The notes beneath the pieces were generated by a model. That model made no database searches, was not told the DNA's origin, and saw only the letters and a program-made list of their open reading frames with translations. Both the position numbers and the translations under genes were made by a program. Shown here one piece after another: positions 21,548 through 33,300 of a stretch of 64,000 nucleotides of DNA. Every line of letters starts with the position of its first letter. Positions within the stretch are counted from its first letter, which is position 1. Source of the stretch: Tetranychus cinnabarinus (taxonomy: Eukaryota; Arthropoda; Arachnida; Trombidiformes; Tetranychidae); assembly GCA_022266195.1 (NCBI GenBank), contig WHVY01000003.1:4278001-4342000 (forward strand). Reading direction: 5' to 3'.

Positions 21548-23059
21548 TCAGTTATTGACATCAGGGCAGTATGATTTTTCGGCAGTAACAGTATTTCCGA
21601 AGAACTCTATCGTTAATGCATAATGATGATTACCATAGGAATCGAGTCTAGAAATGTCTCCTTCAAGAATCCAATCACCAATACCTGAGTTGCTCAAATT
21701 TGTTGTATTTTTTAAGTAAAGCAACGCTTGGAAAGTTCCGTTCGATGGATTAGCGGATATAGTAACTTCAACACAATCGTTTTGATTGAGTTCTCCAGGT
21801 AATTGAACGATCTGCAAATTCAAAACACAAATATTAAAATTTGATAAAGTGTTTTTCAAAGGTTACTCCCTTTGACACTATGAATTTCTTTGAGAGAAAG
21901 CTCATAGCAGAGATTATTTGACTTTAATAAAGCTTGATTGATTCGAGTAACTAACGCAGTCGATACTATTTGAGCTAATGATGAACTAACAGGGAGACTG
22001 TGTTTTTTACACATAAACAAAACTCCATGGGAATCAAGGCGTCTTTACAGGTTCTATCTAAAGGAACTGCTTCGTGCCAAACAGAGTAAGCATCACGCTT
22101 AGAAGGGGACATGATTGGTTCATAATTACCTAAAAAGATAGTAAAAGAATTGGTTGTTATTAAGGCAGATATTAATTCTCATGTGAGCAATAATTTATAG
22201 ATGATTTAATTATCTACATGAATATTATGATTACCTGAAACAATATCTTTCAACAATTCCCTAACATCTAACCAAGTAGTTAACCTTTTCTCGTTCATCT
22301 TCAAATAATAAGACAAATGTTTATGCTTATGTAATAATTGTGGAGGAACGTGAATATTAAAAAGGGGCATTCGAGTTTCGATTTGTCCATATCCTGTCAT
22401 GAATAAAGGTCCATAACGATTTCCATGATCTCCCATGATTATAAAAACAGTGTTTTCAAGTATTTGATGATAAGAATGGATGAAATCAGCAATATGAGCT
22501 GAGCGTTATTGAAGTCATTATGGGTGACTTGAATGTTAAAAGACCAAAGGAAGAATGGTTGCTTCGTTTCGTTTACTTTGTTCAGAAATTGTTTGATTTG
22601 CTTTAACCAATAAATTATTTTTGGCTTTTCTTTGAGCAAAGTGAAAGCTCCTGGTCACTTTGATCGTAATCCATCTTCAACCAATAAGGTCTTGGATACC
22701 AATCAGTCGGAGGCTTTTTAAATCCTTATGGTTGCTTCGTTTTGTTTACTTTGTTCAGAAATTGTTTGATTTGTTTTAACCAAAAAATTATTTTTGGCTT
22801 TTCTTTGTAACAGAATCTATGAAACTCGTTCGATTGATCATTTTTAATGTGCAAGCAATAAGATCTGGGATACCAATCGGTTTGAGTTTTTCGTATCCTA
22901 AAGCTAAGTAATTGAATAGCGCAAATTTGGGATCATCTTCAATGTAGCCAGTCGTATAGTTTTGTCCTTTGAAATCATCCCAAATGAATTGAACATCATC
23001 ATAAGGACCTTTACCTACTTCAAATTCAAACGGCCATTCTCCATAATAGGGTCGATGTC
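21548..23059 (-). pseudogene. DUF229 copy 3, lacking exon 1
   Basis: Exon 4 (21548-21811) is in frame (SISANPSNG-type region, SYGNHHYALTIEFF). The donor after exon 3 reads GGGAGT instead of GTGAGT, so splicing there is destroyed. Exon 3 (about 21872-22128) is also frameshifted near KNTV. Exon 2 (22233-23059) has GDHGNRYGPLFMTGYGQIET intact. Its upstream part contains an internal duplication: the WLKQIKQFLNKV coding stretch occurs twice (about 22560-22640 and 22730-22810). No exon 1 exists; homology ends in intron 1 near 23098, just before the right flanking repeat. Confidence 0.8.
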
Positions 23060-23213
23060 CTAAATATTATAAGAATTGAGTTAGAAAAAGACTAACAAGG
23101 AAAAGGACCCTACTGGTACGATTGGGTTCGAGAAATTTTATGATAAAACGATGGACATACGTTAAAAAAGATGCTTGTGTTAGGACCTGCATATTTTTTT
23201 AATTTTTATTCCA

Positions 23214-23539
23214 ATTTTAAGCCTGTCGCATAGTTCAAAACAAAGTAAATATCGATATTTTTCATGGACTCAATTAACCAAATAAATTTGGTGAATTGGA
23301 CTTCATTCAAATCACTTTTGTCATTTAATTATATTAACTCAAGGATACAAATTACTTTCTTTAAATATTATTTCCACAACAAACACAAGTTTACTGAATT
23401 GTTTTTCTTATTTTAACACATCAAGTACCAGATATCAGATAAGATATTGAGTACGCTCCAAACTCTTTTTGGCACTGAATTTGAAATTTTAAAATGAAAG
23501 CAATTGTCAATAACAATGGTTAATTTAAGGGTAAATGTT
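23214..23539. repeat. Right copy of the flanking direct repeat / UFC1 upstream region
   Basis: Nearly identical to 183-513. It ends about 44 bp before the UFC1 start codon and so probably carries the UFC1 promoter and part of its 5' untranslated region. If so, the left copy is a promoter duplicate with no gene behind it. Confidence 0.88.
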
Positions 23540-23582
23540 TATGAATATTGTTATCTTTCAACTGTCACCTTAATTAAGCAAA

Positions 23583-24346
23583 ATGGTAGACGATGCTACC
23601 CGTAAAACATTAAGTAGTATACCTTTATTAAGGACTAAAGCAGGTCCCAGGGATAAAGAATTGTGGCCACAACGACTCAAGGAGGAACTTCAAGCTTTAA
23701 TAGAGGTATGTTCATGATTGATTTACATTTAAAAGCCTTTACTCATTATCAATCTACCCTTTTCATTTAGTACGTCAAACAAGTTCGCCAGAATGAGAAT
23801 GATTGGTTCCGATTAGAGCATAACAAAGACGGTACCAAATGGTTTGGTAAATGTTGGTATATCCATGAACTCCTCAAATATGAATTTGAAATTGAATTTG
23901 ATGTAAGATTTGACTTTTAAAAATTCATTGAATCCATCAAAATGATGTATAATTTGATTATGATTTATTTCTATCATGATTTGTTTCTTTTTTCTAGATA
24001 CCAGTTACTTACCCAACTACTGCCCCTGAAATAGCCATCCCCGAATTAGATGGGAAAACGTCAAAGATGTATCGAGGTGGAAAGATTTGCTTATCCGATC
24101 ATTTCAAGCCTTTATGGGGCAAAAATGTTCCAAAGTTTGGAATTGCTCATGCGATGGCTTTAGGGGTAATTCAATTTTGTCAAAATTTCACTATTTTTCT
24201 CAATCAAATTTTTAATGAAAACTTCTGTTAATTTCTCCATTTAGCTTGGTCCTTGGTTAGCCGTTGAGATTCCTGATTTAATTGCTCGTGGAGTAGTGGT
24301 CCATAAAGAAAATCAGTCCTCCAGCCATTCCAATGCCGAAAATTAG
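23583..24346 (+). CDS. UFC1: Ubiquitin-fold modifier-conjugating enzyme 1
   Basis: Four exons, 23583-23705, 23771-23902, 23998-24165 and 24245-24346, join in phase 0 to give 174 residues (vertebrate UFC1 is about 167). UFC1 is the E2 enzyme that accepts UFM1 from UBA5 and passes it to substrates through the UFL1 complex in the cytosol and at the ER. Near-identical family blocks are visible: AGPRDKELWPQRLKEE, WFGKCWYIHELLKYEFE, TYPTTAPEIAIPELDGKT, KMYRGGKICLSDHFKPLW and LGPWLAVEIPDLI. The catalytic cysteine is Cys116 in GGKICL, the same number as in human. The introns are 65-95 bp with standard GT..AG ends. The gene lies directly beside the repeat-rich block, and its upstream region is duplicated at 183-513. 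Confidence 0.97.
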
Positions 24347-24955
24347 TTAAAGCCATAAACTTCGTAAATCATCAGCTATAATACACTCTCAATCCTGGTT
24401 TAATATGAATCAAAATTTTCATAAAAATATTAAAAAATGAATATATTTAACAATCAGTAAATGAATCGTGTCTGAATATGATACCAAAATTCTCTTTATA
24501 TTGTTAAACTCACTTAGGCACTCGGGACGATTAGACCTTAACTATGCACATCAATTAGTTTAGATACTGAATTAGTTTTTATATTCACTGTGGACATTTT
24601 ATGATTTGTTTTTGTAAAACAAAGTTAATATTAACATACAGCCCCTTATAGCTCAGCATATGTCATTTTGTTTGTACATCAACAATCTTTTTCATTTAAT
24701 TGAATTTTTTATTTTTTATTGATATTTTAATTATTTTATATTAACACTTTCGTTTTTAACTTCATTTCCTTAAATAGACAAGAATTTAACTTTGCTTCAA
24801 ACATATGTAAAATCTGGCGTTTCAAATTAACCGCGGTTACTTGGTATCGCAACAGGCCTCTAAATTTAAAATTTTGTTTTTGTCAACAAGTTGCTTTTAT
24901 TGTTTACATGCATCTTTTATTTTTTTATCATCATATTTTTTAAACTTCATCGATA
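24347..24955. other. UFC1 3' region and intergenic spacer
   Basis: T-rich, non-coding. It probably contains the UFC1 3' untranslated region and the promoter of the next gene. No further feature is seen. Confidence 0.5.
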
Positions 24956-26354
24956 ATGGCACCAAGAGTAGCTTCTTCCAGGAAAATGGCTATCAAATTT
25001 GCCAATAGAATATCCAGGAAAAGAAATAACCTACAAAATGGCAGCCGCATAACAAGTAAGTTTAACTTTCTTTGTGCCTTTGTTATGGTCTGTTTTTACT
25101 AATTTTTTTTATTCCTTTTCTTTAGAGGGTCAGCTTATCAGACAAAACAGAGAACTTCAAGAAACATTGAAATGTTTCATGGACCAATTTGAAGAACTTC
25201 GATCTCTATACTTAAATGTTCAAAGTAAATTCGATCTCATGAAAGAGAATAACCGAGATCTTGCTTTTAAATATGCTTGTGCAACCCATGAAAATGAATT
25301 ACTTAAATCCAGACTAGACCAAATTTCTAAAGAACAGTTCATCAAAATTTCCTCTTTTAAACGGGTAAGTTTATCTTGAAATACCACATATCTTTCGTTC
25401 TAATGAAATCATTGTTTTTACTTTCAGGATCACAATTTATTCATGGAAAACTTGCATGACTTAAAGGGTCAGTTCAATTCATTTAATGATCGATTCAATG
25501 AAGTTATGGACGAAATGTCAAACCACGATCCTGCGTCAATATTTCAAGAAGAATTTGAAAAAACTTTATCGCTTTCAGATATCTCTAATCTCGAAGACCT
25601 CATGTTATCTAGAAGGAAAAGATCAAGTGGAAGATCTGATGAGCTTGATCGACAAGCAAGAGTTAAAGAAATACTTAATCAAATATATTGTGAAAGGATA
25701 GACTTGACAGCGATGAGCGAGGAACCAAGTATCATAACTAGCTCACCAGCTCCATCAAATTTAAATAATTCTACCTTCAGCATCAACTCCAAGAAGAATG
25801 AATCTCACTGTGAAGACGCTGATAATCAGCTTTGTTCAACTTTATTAGAGCAGACGACAAATGCTTCAATGTTAGAAACTCCCTCATTCAGACGTATAGT
25901 GCCTCGAACTCCGCTACTTAATTCAACTGATGTCGATCTTTCCTCACCAGCTGACAAAGATAGTTGGATGTATAATTCTGAGATTTACAAAGCCACCCCG
26001 AAAGAAGCTGTTCTTTCAACAAGCCTTGATTCTATTCAAAATTTCGTGCCAAAAACTCCTAAGTTAACTCAACCTATGGCTAACTCATCGAACTACGATT
26101 CTACAACTACAAATAAATCACAAGTGAATCGTTTAAGCGTTGCCTATCCTGAACAAAGTCCGATTACCTCTTACTGTACCAGAGCTTCAAGGAGACTTTT
26201 GGATTCCACATTATCAATAAGAGCAAGTTCAGAAAGTAACACAAATAACCTGATAGATGAAAGTAAAAACGACTCGACAAACGAAGAAAAACCTATTCGT
26301 AGATCAAAACGAGCTAGAAAAAACGTTCAACGTGTTAATATCAATAAAATGTAG
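24956..26354 (+). CDS. Coiled-coil nuclear protein, possibly shugoshin-like
   Basis: Three exons, 24956-25055, 25126-25364 and 25428-26354, join into 421 residues. The N-terminus is basic (KMAIKFANRISRKRNN). Residues about 38-150 form a predicted coiled coil (RQNRELQETLKCFMDQFEEL, SKFDLMKENNRDL). The long remainder is Ser/Thr/Asn-rich with repeated TP sites (PRTPLL, PKTPKL), possible CDK sites. The C-terminus is strongly basic (KPIRRSKRARKNVQ). An N-terminal coiled coil, a disordered middle and a basic C-terminal box is the plan of shugoshin, which guards centromeric cohesin with PP2A. The sequence match is only general. Another chromosome-associated protein is possible. The gene itself is well supported by phase and open length. 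Confidence 0.85.
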
Positions 26355-27245
26355 CAAATGTGAATAGTCAAATTAAATTAAAATGGTTTTGATTTAGGTC
26401 AACCATTGGTAACAAAAAAGTAATACTTGGCGACATTGAAATTACAAATGTAAATAACAAAAGTGTAAATGTAAACATAAAAGAGTTAAACCTAAATTCA
26501 CTTATAATGAACATAGCTCAAGGTAATTTACAAATTATAATACTAATGGAGTAATAGGTGAATAAAATAGGAAAAATACAACAAAACTATGCTTTTGTTT
26601 TGTTAATGTCGATTAACATGATTTACCTTCAAATGAAAGCAGATGGTTAAACATTTAATGGCAACTAATAACTGTCAACTTGATTCAATTGTCACCACAA
26701 TTTATTGGCATTATCTTCATTATCAACAACTCTGATCAACATCATCAATTCCTTTACTAGTTGGAAACAATTTTCTTCATTTTTGTTTATCCATTTATAA
26801 CACATTCTAACATTGACTCTCTCCTCTTTTGCGAGACAAAAAACAACGACATCAACTTCGAAACAAAGAAGACGTTTTTAGCTTTTTTGTATCAACTTAA
26901 ACTTTAGTTTTCAACCATAATAAACAATTATAAGAAATTATTTTGATATAATTAAAGTTAACTAATCTGTGTCGTTTGTGCTATTAAAGACCATCATCAA
27001 ACATCATTATTTTCATTGTGCTTGGCGTCTAAGTTTCAAGTTTAACTCTTTTCTCATCACGACAACAATGGCGATAATCACAGATGACGGATGATAAACA
27101 ATTAATTAATCCATTATTTGCCTTACCTGTTATTCATAAGTGATCTTCAAAATCATTATCACCATTATTTTACCCCTAATTGACGGGTTTATCTTGTTTC
27201 TCTGATCAATTAATTATTTATTAGCTTATACATTAGAAGGCAAAG
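26355..27245. other. Intergenic spacer upstream of RASEF
   Basis: No coding potential is visible. It should hold the 3' end of the previous gene and the RASEF promoter and 5' untranslated region. Confidence 0.5.
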
Positions 27246-30200
27246 ATGAATACAGAAACTCTTTGGGACTTGTTTAATGCTTGTGATGCTGATGGTTCAG
27301 GTTATATTGGAAGAGATGAAGTTCGTGATATTTGTTCCAAATTTTCAATTGAAACCGAAGATGCGGATGGTATTTTCGAGAGTCTCGATCGAGATGGAGA
27401 TGGACAAATTAGTTTTGAAGATTTTAAAGAAGGTTTTAAAGATTATGAGAGAGATTTTTCAACGAATCCATTAGCTGACAAAATGAGACTTTTAAGAGCT
27501 GCAACCAGCGATAACAACAACAATCAAGAACCAAATGATCTACTAACCATCGATAATTCTCGTCATGCATCAAACCTTAAACGAGTTCGATCATTTACAA
27601 GGTAAGTTAAACTCTTTTGTTTGTATAATTTAAGGTTAATTGGTTTATTGTACTCCCTGATTAGTCCATAAAAAATGGAAATAAACTAATAAATAATGAA
27701 CCGATTGCTAATTTCATCTCTATCAATCATGATCTGATCTTAATTTGTTTTGATTTTGGCAGACGAATCAATCGAGCATTGGAAGCTGAAGAGCCAATCG
27801 AACCAGAGAAACAAGCAAAAATGATTGAAGAGTTGATGGATAGTTTAAAGAAATTAAAAGAGGAAAATGAAACATTGGCCAAATCATATTTAAGGTAATT
27901 TGATGAATTACATTGATTTTGATAAACAACTAATCTGTGTAATCACAATGTATCTGTAGGGAGCGACGTGAACATGAGGAACATCTTTACAGGATTGAAC
28001 AAGATGTCGATAGTCAAGTACGTCAGGTCGAACAACGAGTAACTGAAAGAGCTAAACAAGAGATTGAAGCTGAAAGACGATCATTACGAGAAATGATGAA
28101 AGATGAAATGTTACAACTACAGTCTCATCTTTCAATGTTTGAAAAGGTAACAGTTGTTTAATTTTATCATGATCAATTTATGTGACAAGATGAGTAATCT
28201 TAATAATTAATGTTATTTTTCTATCCTCTTTGTTTTAGGTTGAAAGTTGGCTGAAAAATTCACACTCAGCAATGGAAAATGAAAGATTGGGTGAATTCAA
28301 ATCTAAATTAGAAGAAGCTTTAGAAGAGAATCATCAAATGAGATTATCTTTACTGGATACCCAAACTACAGTTGCCATGATGAGAAGTGAATTGGGACAA
28401 TTAAAGACTTTGTATGAGCAACGGTGTAAAGAATTGAATCAAGAAAGGGAAAAGGTTTTAGAGGTTGTCCACAATCAAGATTATTTAACCCGACAGTTGA
28501 TGAGTTTACAGTATGTCATTACTTTTTTATTCATTTGTTGGTTCAGCTACTTGATTATATTAAACTATAAACAATTTCATTTATTCAGCTAAAATGATTT
28601 CCAAATAACAACTTTTTTTTCATTCTCATTTTACTTACTTTGACATTTAACTTCAACCAGAAATGCAAATAGCAGATTTCAAGAGATAGCTGATAGCATC
28701 CAAGAAAGTGACAGTTGGGTAAGAAATAGAAGTCATTTCAGGAAAACTTGAACGAATATCGTTTTAATTGGAGTCGAAATTTATTTAATCAAACTCGTTC
28801 TTATACTCATTTGCATAGAGTCCAAATTCATTGCCATCAAACTCTTCCAACGAAATGCCAACCAGGATGAAAAAAGGTTCAATAGTTGGAGATTATTTAG
28901 GTTTAAATATTGATAAGCGACCAGCAATGTCTAAAAATTTGTCGTAAGTAATCTATTAATCATTATTAAAGCTAAGAAAGTAAACTGACAATTTATTATC
29001 CATCCCAGAAAACTTGAAGAGCTTATTATCAAAGAGGAAGATTCTCGTCAAGGTAAATCAAATGATTCATCAACTTGGAATTCCAAGGAAGACGAAAATG
29101 GTTTGTATTACTCTCGTTCTGTTTGTCATTTGTCTAGATTATAATTAAATTTGTTTCGTTTATTTTTGTTTCTCTGTTTAGACAGTGGATTGTCAACAAT
29201 TACTCGTGATGATCAGGATGAACTTATATTTCCATCCACATCTAGTCTTGCCTCACCAGCTTACACTCGTGAAACAGGTTTTCATGAAAAACTTTCACCT
29301 GCAATATCTATCAATCAAGATGATCGTGATTCGCGATGTTCAAGTGCAATCGCTACAGAGGATGATTTACTCGATATACCGGGAATCAAAGAGATAACTG
29401 GTCCAGGGGAATCATTGTATAATTTAATTTTCATTGGTGACATGGCAGTTGGTAAAACTGCATTAATTTATCGACTCGCTCAGAATCAATTTTTAGTCAA
29501 TCTTTGCTCAACTGTTGGAGTTGACTTTCATGTTAAATCCTATTGCGTTGACAATAATAAAAAAATTACAGTTCAACTTTGGGATACTGGAGGACAAGAA
29601 AGGTTAGTCGACAGACTCATCCCTTCAATTCATCAACTTAAAATCAAAACGACTTTTTTTATCTCTGGATTCAATTCTATTACATTTCATCTAATTCATT
29701 GTTATTTGATAAATTTAATGTATCTTTTACTTAGATTCAGATCGATAACCTTATCTTACTTTCGTAAAGCTGATGGAGTTATCCTCGTTTATGATATTAC
29801 ACTTCCAAAAACATTTCTCAATGCAAGAAACTGGATGAGCCAAATCAAGGTTTTGATACATTCACTTTTGACTTTTTATTTATGACTACTGATTGTTTCT
29901 AATCATTGTATATTTTATAGGAATGCTCCGATCGAGATATACCATGTGTTTTAGTAGGCAATAAATTAGATTTGCGGGATCCAAATGCTGATATTGAGGA
30001 TCAAATAACTTATGATAGAGGATATAAATTAGCAGAAGTAAGTTATATTAAATAATAATTTGAGTAATTTTAGAAATTGGTTTTTATTAATATCTTGTGA
30101 TGATTTACTTTTAGGAATTTAATTGCCCTTTCTTCGAAATAAGTGCCAAACATGGAGTTAATGTGATGCAAGCTCTTGAAGCAATCATAAGGTAAATTAC

Positions 30201-30372
30201 AAATATACATGTTACGGTTAACTTATAATTACAAAATTATTTATTCTCTTGTTGCATTAATAGGAAAATGATGGAGAAAGATAACAAAAAAGGAGTAGTT
30301 GATCCTAAAGCAGTTGTTAAACTGGATGCTAAGTCGGGATTTTGGGCTAAGAAGAAGTGCTCAACATGCTGA
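27246..30372 (+). CDS. RASEF: RASEF-type Rab GTPase with EF-hands and coiled coil
   Basis: Twelve exons: 27246-27601, 27763-27894, 27960-28146, 28239-28510, 28661-28718, 28819-28943, 29009-29100, 29182-29602, 29735-29849, 29921-30037, 30115-30191 and 30264-30372. They close into 686 residues (human RASEF is about 740). Domains: EF-hand loops at 14-25 (DADGSGYIGRDE) and 48-59 (DRDGDGQISFED), a long coiled coil at about 125-335, a Ser-rich linker, and a Rab GTPase from about 487. The GTPase shows P-loop GDMAVGKT (493-500), WDTGGQE (541-547), NKLD and EISAKHG. The C-terminal CSTC suits double prenylation and membrane anchoring. RASEF proteins are self-associating Rabs tied to dynein and vesicle movement. 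One oddity is WDTGGQE instead of WDTAGQE. Exon 7 could instead end at 29052 (GTAAAT donor), which would remove 48 bp in frame. Confidence 0.95.
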
Positions 30373-30562
30373 TTTATATTTATTTCAGTTCATTTAAGGC
30401 TTGCAGATCCTTCATCATATAATAAACAGATTATGCGAAAAAGATCTTGAGACTGAAATGAATCTGGAATATTTGCAAATTTATTCACGCATACTTTCAT
30501 CAGCATTGACATTCCATGAAATATCCCGTCTATGTAAATTGCGATTTAACATTTTCAGTAAC

Positions 30563-30568
30563 AATAAA
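30563..30568 (+). terminator. Likely polyadenylation signal of RASEF
   Basis: AATAAA lies about 190 bp after the RASEF stop, in the 342-bp gap between two convergent genes. Confidence 0.5.
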
Positions 30569-30714
30569 ATCTACTAACTCTATTACATTTTTTCTTTCAA
30601 TGAAAATTAAAAATTAACATATTTAAGGTTATCTTTTTAATGATTTTTGAACTAAAATAATTGATAGCAATGTACAATAAGAGTTCTTATTGAAATAACA
30701 AGAAGTGACAGAAA

Positions 30715-31571
30715 CTAGTCATAAGCTGGATCAAATGTATAGTGCACTTTGTCTGCACCCGGATATTGCTTTGGTTTCTGTAAATAAAGAATTATATAAA
30801 AATTAGATCTTTGAAATATACTGAGTAGGAAATAATGGAGCAATTATTGGTGAAAAAATATTTACCACAGCGCCATTGATTCGGATATCATAATAATCAA
30901 GAATTGAATCTAAAAGTATCCACGTGAAAACAAATCCTAAAGACATCAAAGGGTAGTACCACCTGAGAGAAAATAAAATGGCATGTTAAATATAATTGGT
31001 TAAATTATAAAAGTAAATTATATACAGAATATATACTTACGCTGGCTTGTAAGTTTGCCAATCAGGATTCATACCTGCAGGCCCCCAAAGAATTGAATCA
31101 ATATGAACCTAATAAAAAATTAAGCCTCGTTAGAATCATTCAATTAGCAGTACCATATGTTAACTTACTGGTTCACCATAGAAATACCGGTCATATTCAT
31201 CATCATAATCATCGAATGGATCCCTTGCATCAAATCCAGCAGCTTGAAACTTTGGGTAATCACCATAACCTTCTTTCTCATCCCAAACATCATAATCTTC
31301 TGGAATTAAATTATATTTAGCTGCAGCAGCTCGTCTCTGTTCTTCCGTTACAGGTGGAGGCCCAGGTTTCCATAAACTTGAGTCAGCTATAGAAGTTAAT
31401 AAAATACAAATTAGAAATATTGCATCACCGAAAATAAAACACTTATCAAATAAACAAAATATTGAATAGACAATTACAGTAGTTTTTGTGAATCTGTAAA
31501 GCTGTTAAAGCAGGATTAATTCGTAGTCGAGAAAGATTGCGACATAATATCGAAGCCACAGCATGAGCCAT
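30715..31571 (-). CDS. NDUFB8: NADH dehydrogenase [ubiquinone] 1 beta subcomplex subunit 8
   Basis: Minus strand, five exons: 31478-31571, 31169-31386, 31041-31108, 30866-30962 and 30715-30777. They total 540 nt, 179 residues. The start is ATG 31571. The basic N-terminus (SILCRNLSRLRINPALTAL) fits a mitochondrial presequence. Family hallmarks are PGPPPVTEEQRRAAAAKYN, IPEDYDVWDEKEGYGDYPK, an acidic stretch DPFDDYDDEYDRYFYGEP, one membrane helix around YPLMSLGFVFTWILLDSI, and a C-terminal KPKQYPG. NDUFB8 (ASHI) is an accessory subunit of respiratory complex I in the inner membrane, in the proton-pumping arm. The gene is convergent with RASEF. Splice sites are all GT..AG. Confidence 0.95.
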
Positions 31572-32289
31572 TGTTGATAATTAACGTAAACAATTGATTA
31601 TTTTAATCAACTAGATTACAAATAACATGAAATCATAAATACAAAATCAAATTAGCTGATTCCAAAATCAACCAAAATAACCAAAACAACCTTCAGGTTG
31701 AAGCTTGCATTAATACTTTCTACTAATCGATACTTTACCAATGGTATCGATACTTGCTCTTGGTTTAGCCTAATTTCTAGCTTATTAAATGATCTGAAAT
31801 CTCTCAGAAATCTTTACACTGAAAATTTGACAAGATTCCCATCCCAAAACCAGAAAAATATTCACAACATCTGTATACTAAAAACAATCTGATCTATGTG
31901 AACTGTAATAACAAACCGAATAGGGTCTGCGGTCAAAGCGGACTGTGTAACAAACACAACAAACATCTTTCTAATAAAAGCCTAAAATAAACAAAATGAG
32001 TAAATGCAAAAATTTGACTTTTGACTCGAAAATTCCGAGTTAGGAATTGAAACTGGTTGGTTTGTAAGGGAATTAAATTTATCATTAAATTAACAAATTT
32101 TATACAAACAGAGTTTACAGTTCAAATTTCGATCGCTTTTCATATGCAGTTATGGGTCGGTTGTTACTGCAAAGACACAATTTCAACATTTATAAACGGA
32201 TTGACTCAAATAAGCAAAATTGGGTGAAAATGAATTTCTTTTAAATTTAGACTCTATAAGTTCGTAGGGAAATGAAACTGAATCCATTT

Positions 32290-32690
32290 TTCCGAAACTA
32301 AAGCTTCTCTGATCGACATTTCTAAAGAGAATCGGGCTCGAAGTTGAAACTAGCGAAGCATTTTGTACAATTATGATAGCAGATTTTTTCATAAAACTCA
32401 CAGTAGTGAGGTAAATTTTGCTGACCAACCAGAAAATAAATTATTTTAAGAGATAAAAATTTTCTGTTTACGTAGAACGCGAATAGCTCGATTTCCAGTA
32501 AACCGATCGCTTTCTGTGGCCGCGAGAGTTAGCAAGCTGAAACTTATTATTTGTCCATAAAAATTATTGGCTCACATCTTGGGTTGAATACTTTTATCGG
32601 TTTAACAACAGTCATTTTGATTTTGACCATTGGACTTAAAACTTTCTGCCTCGATATTTCGAGAATGCTAGCACCTACAATCATCATTCG
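32290..32690 (+). repeat. Dispersed repeat family, member 2
   Basis: It shares ordered blocks with member 3 (GAGAATCGGGCTCGAAGTTG, CCAGAAAATA, GTTAGCAAGCTGAAACTTA) and with member 1 at 20690 (CGATATTTCGAGAATGCTAG). Non-coding. Confidence 0.6.
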
Positions 32691-32949
32691 CGCACAAATT
32701 TAATTCTTTACTGCTTAATAATTAAATTTGATTAAATAAACCTCCATTAGCACAAGTTGGTTATGATATTTGCTTTTAAATGCACAAATACATGTAATAA
32801 CTTATTAAGCAAAACAAACTCATCTTAACCCATTTCAAGGTAAATAAACCTCTTTTCTGGCTAAACTTGCGAAATAATGCAAAAAGTACGACCAAAGGCT
32901 CGAACATCTGATTAAAGAGTTTATACTTGGTGAGAATCGTGGAGAAAGA

Positions 32950-33300
32950 GAAACTGAAACTTCTAATGAACAGATCACGAGAGAATCGAGGTCAAAGTTG
33001 AAACTAAGATTGCCTTTTGTGTAGCTATGAAAGCAGATTTTTCTCGAAACTTACTCGATTTTACTAATGGAAATTTCAATGGTCAACCAGAAAATATACT
33101 TCATTACAAGAAATAAAGTTTTGTGTTCTTGTAAAATCGATAAGTGCAATTTTCGTTCAACTGATTTCTATGACGTTAAGAGTTAGCGAGCTGAAACTTA
33201 CTATTTGTGCTTAAAAATTGCTGACTTGCATCATAGATTGAATAATTTTAACAATTTATCGGCCAAAAATTTGAGGTTCAATGTCTCGAGAAAGATACCA
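32950..33300 (+). repeat. Dispersed repeat family, member 3
   Basis: Direct neighbour of member 2 in the same orientation: GAGAATCGAGGTCAAAGTTG, GGTCAACCAGAAAATATA, GTTAGCGAGCTGAAACTTAC. Diverged, non-coding. Confidence 0.6.

Noticed and set aside
183..23539. Direct repeats as LTRs of a giant retrotransposon
   Set aside because: No TG..CA ends, primer-binding site, polypurine tract, gag or pol reading frames were seen, and the right copy coincides with the UFC1 upstream region.
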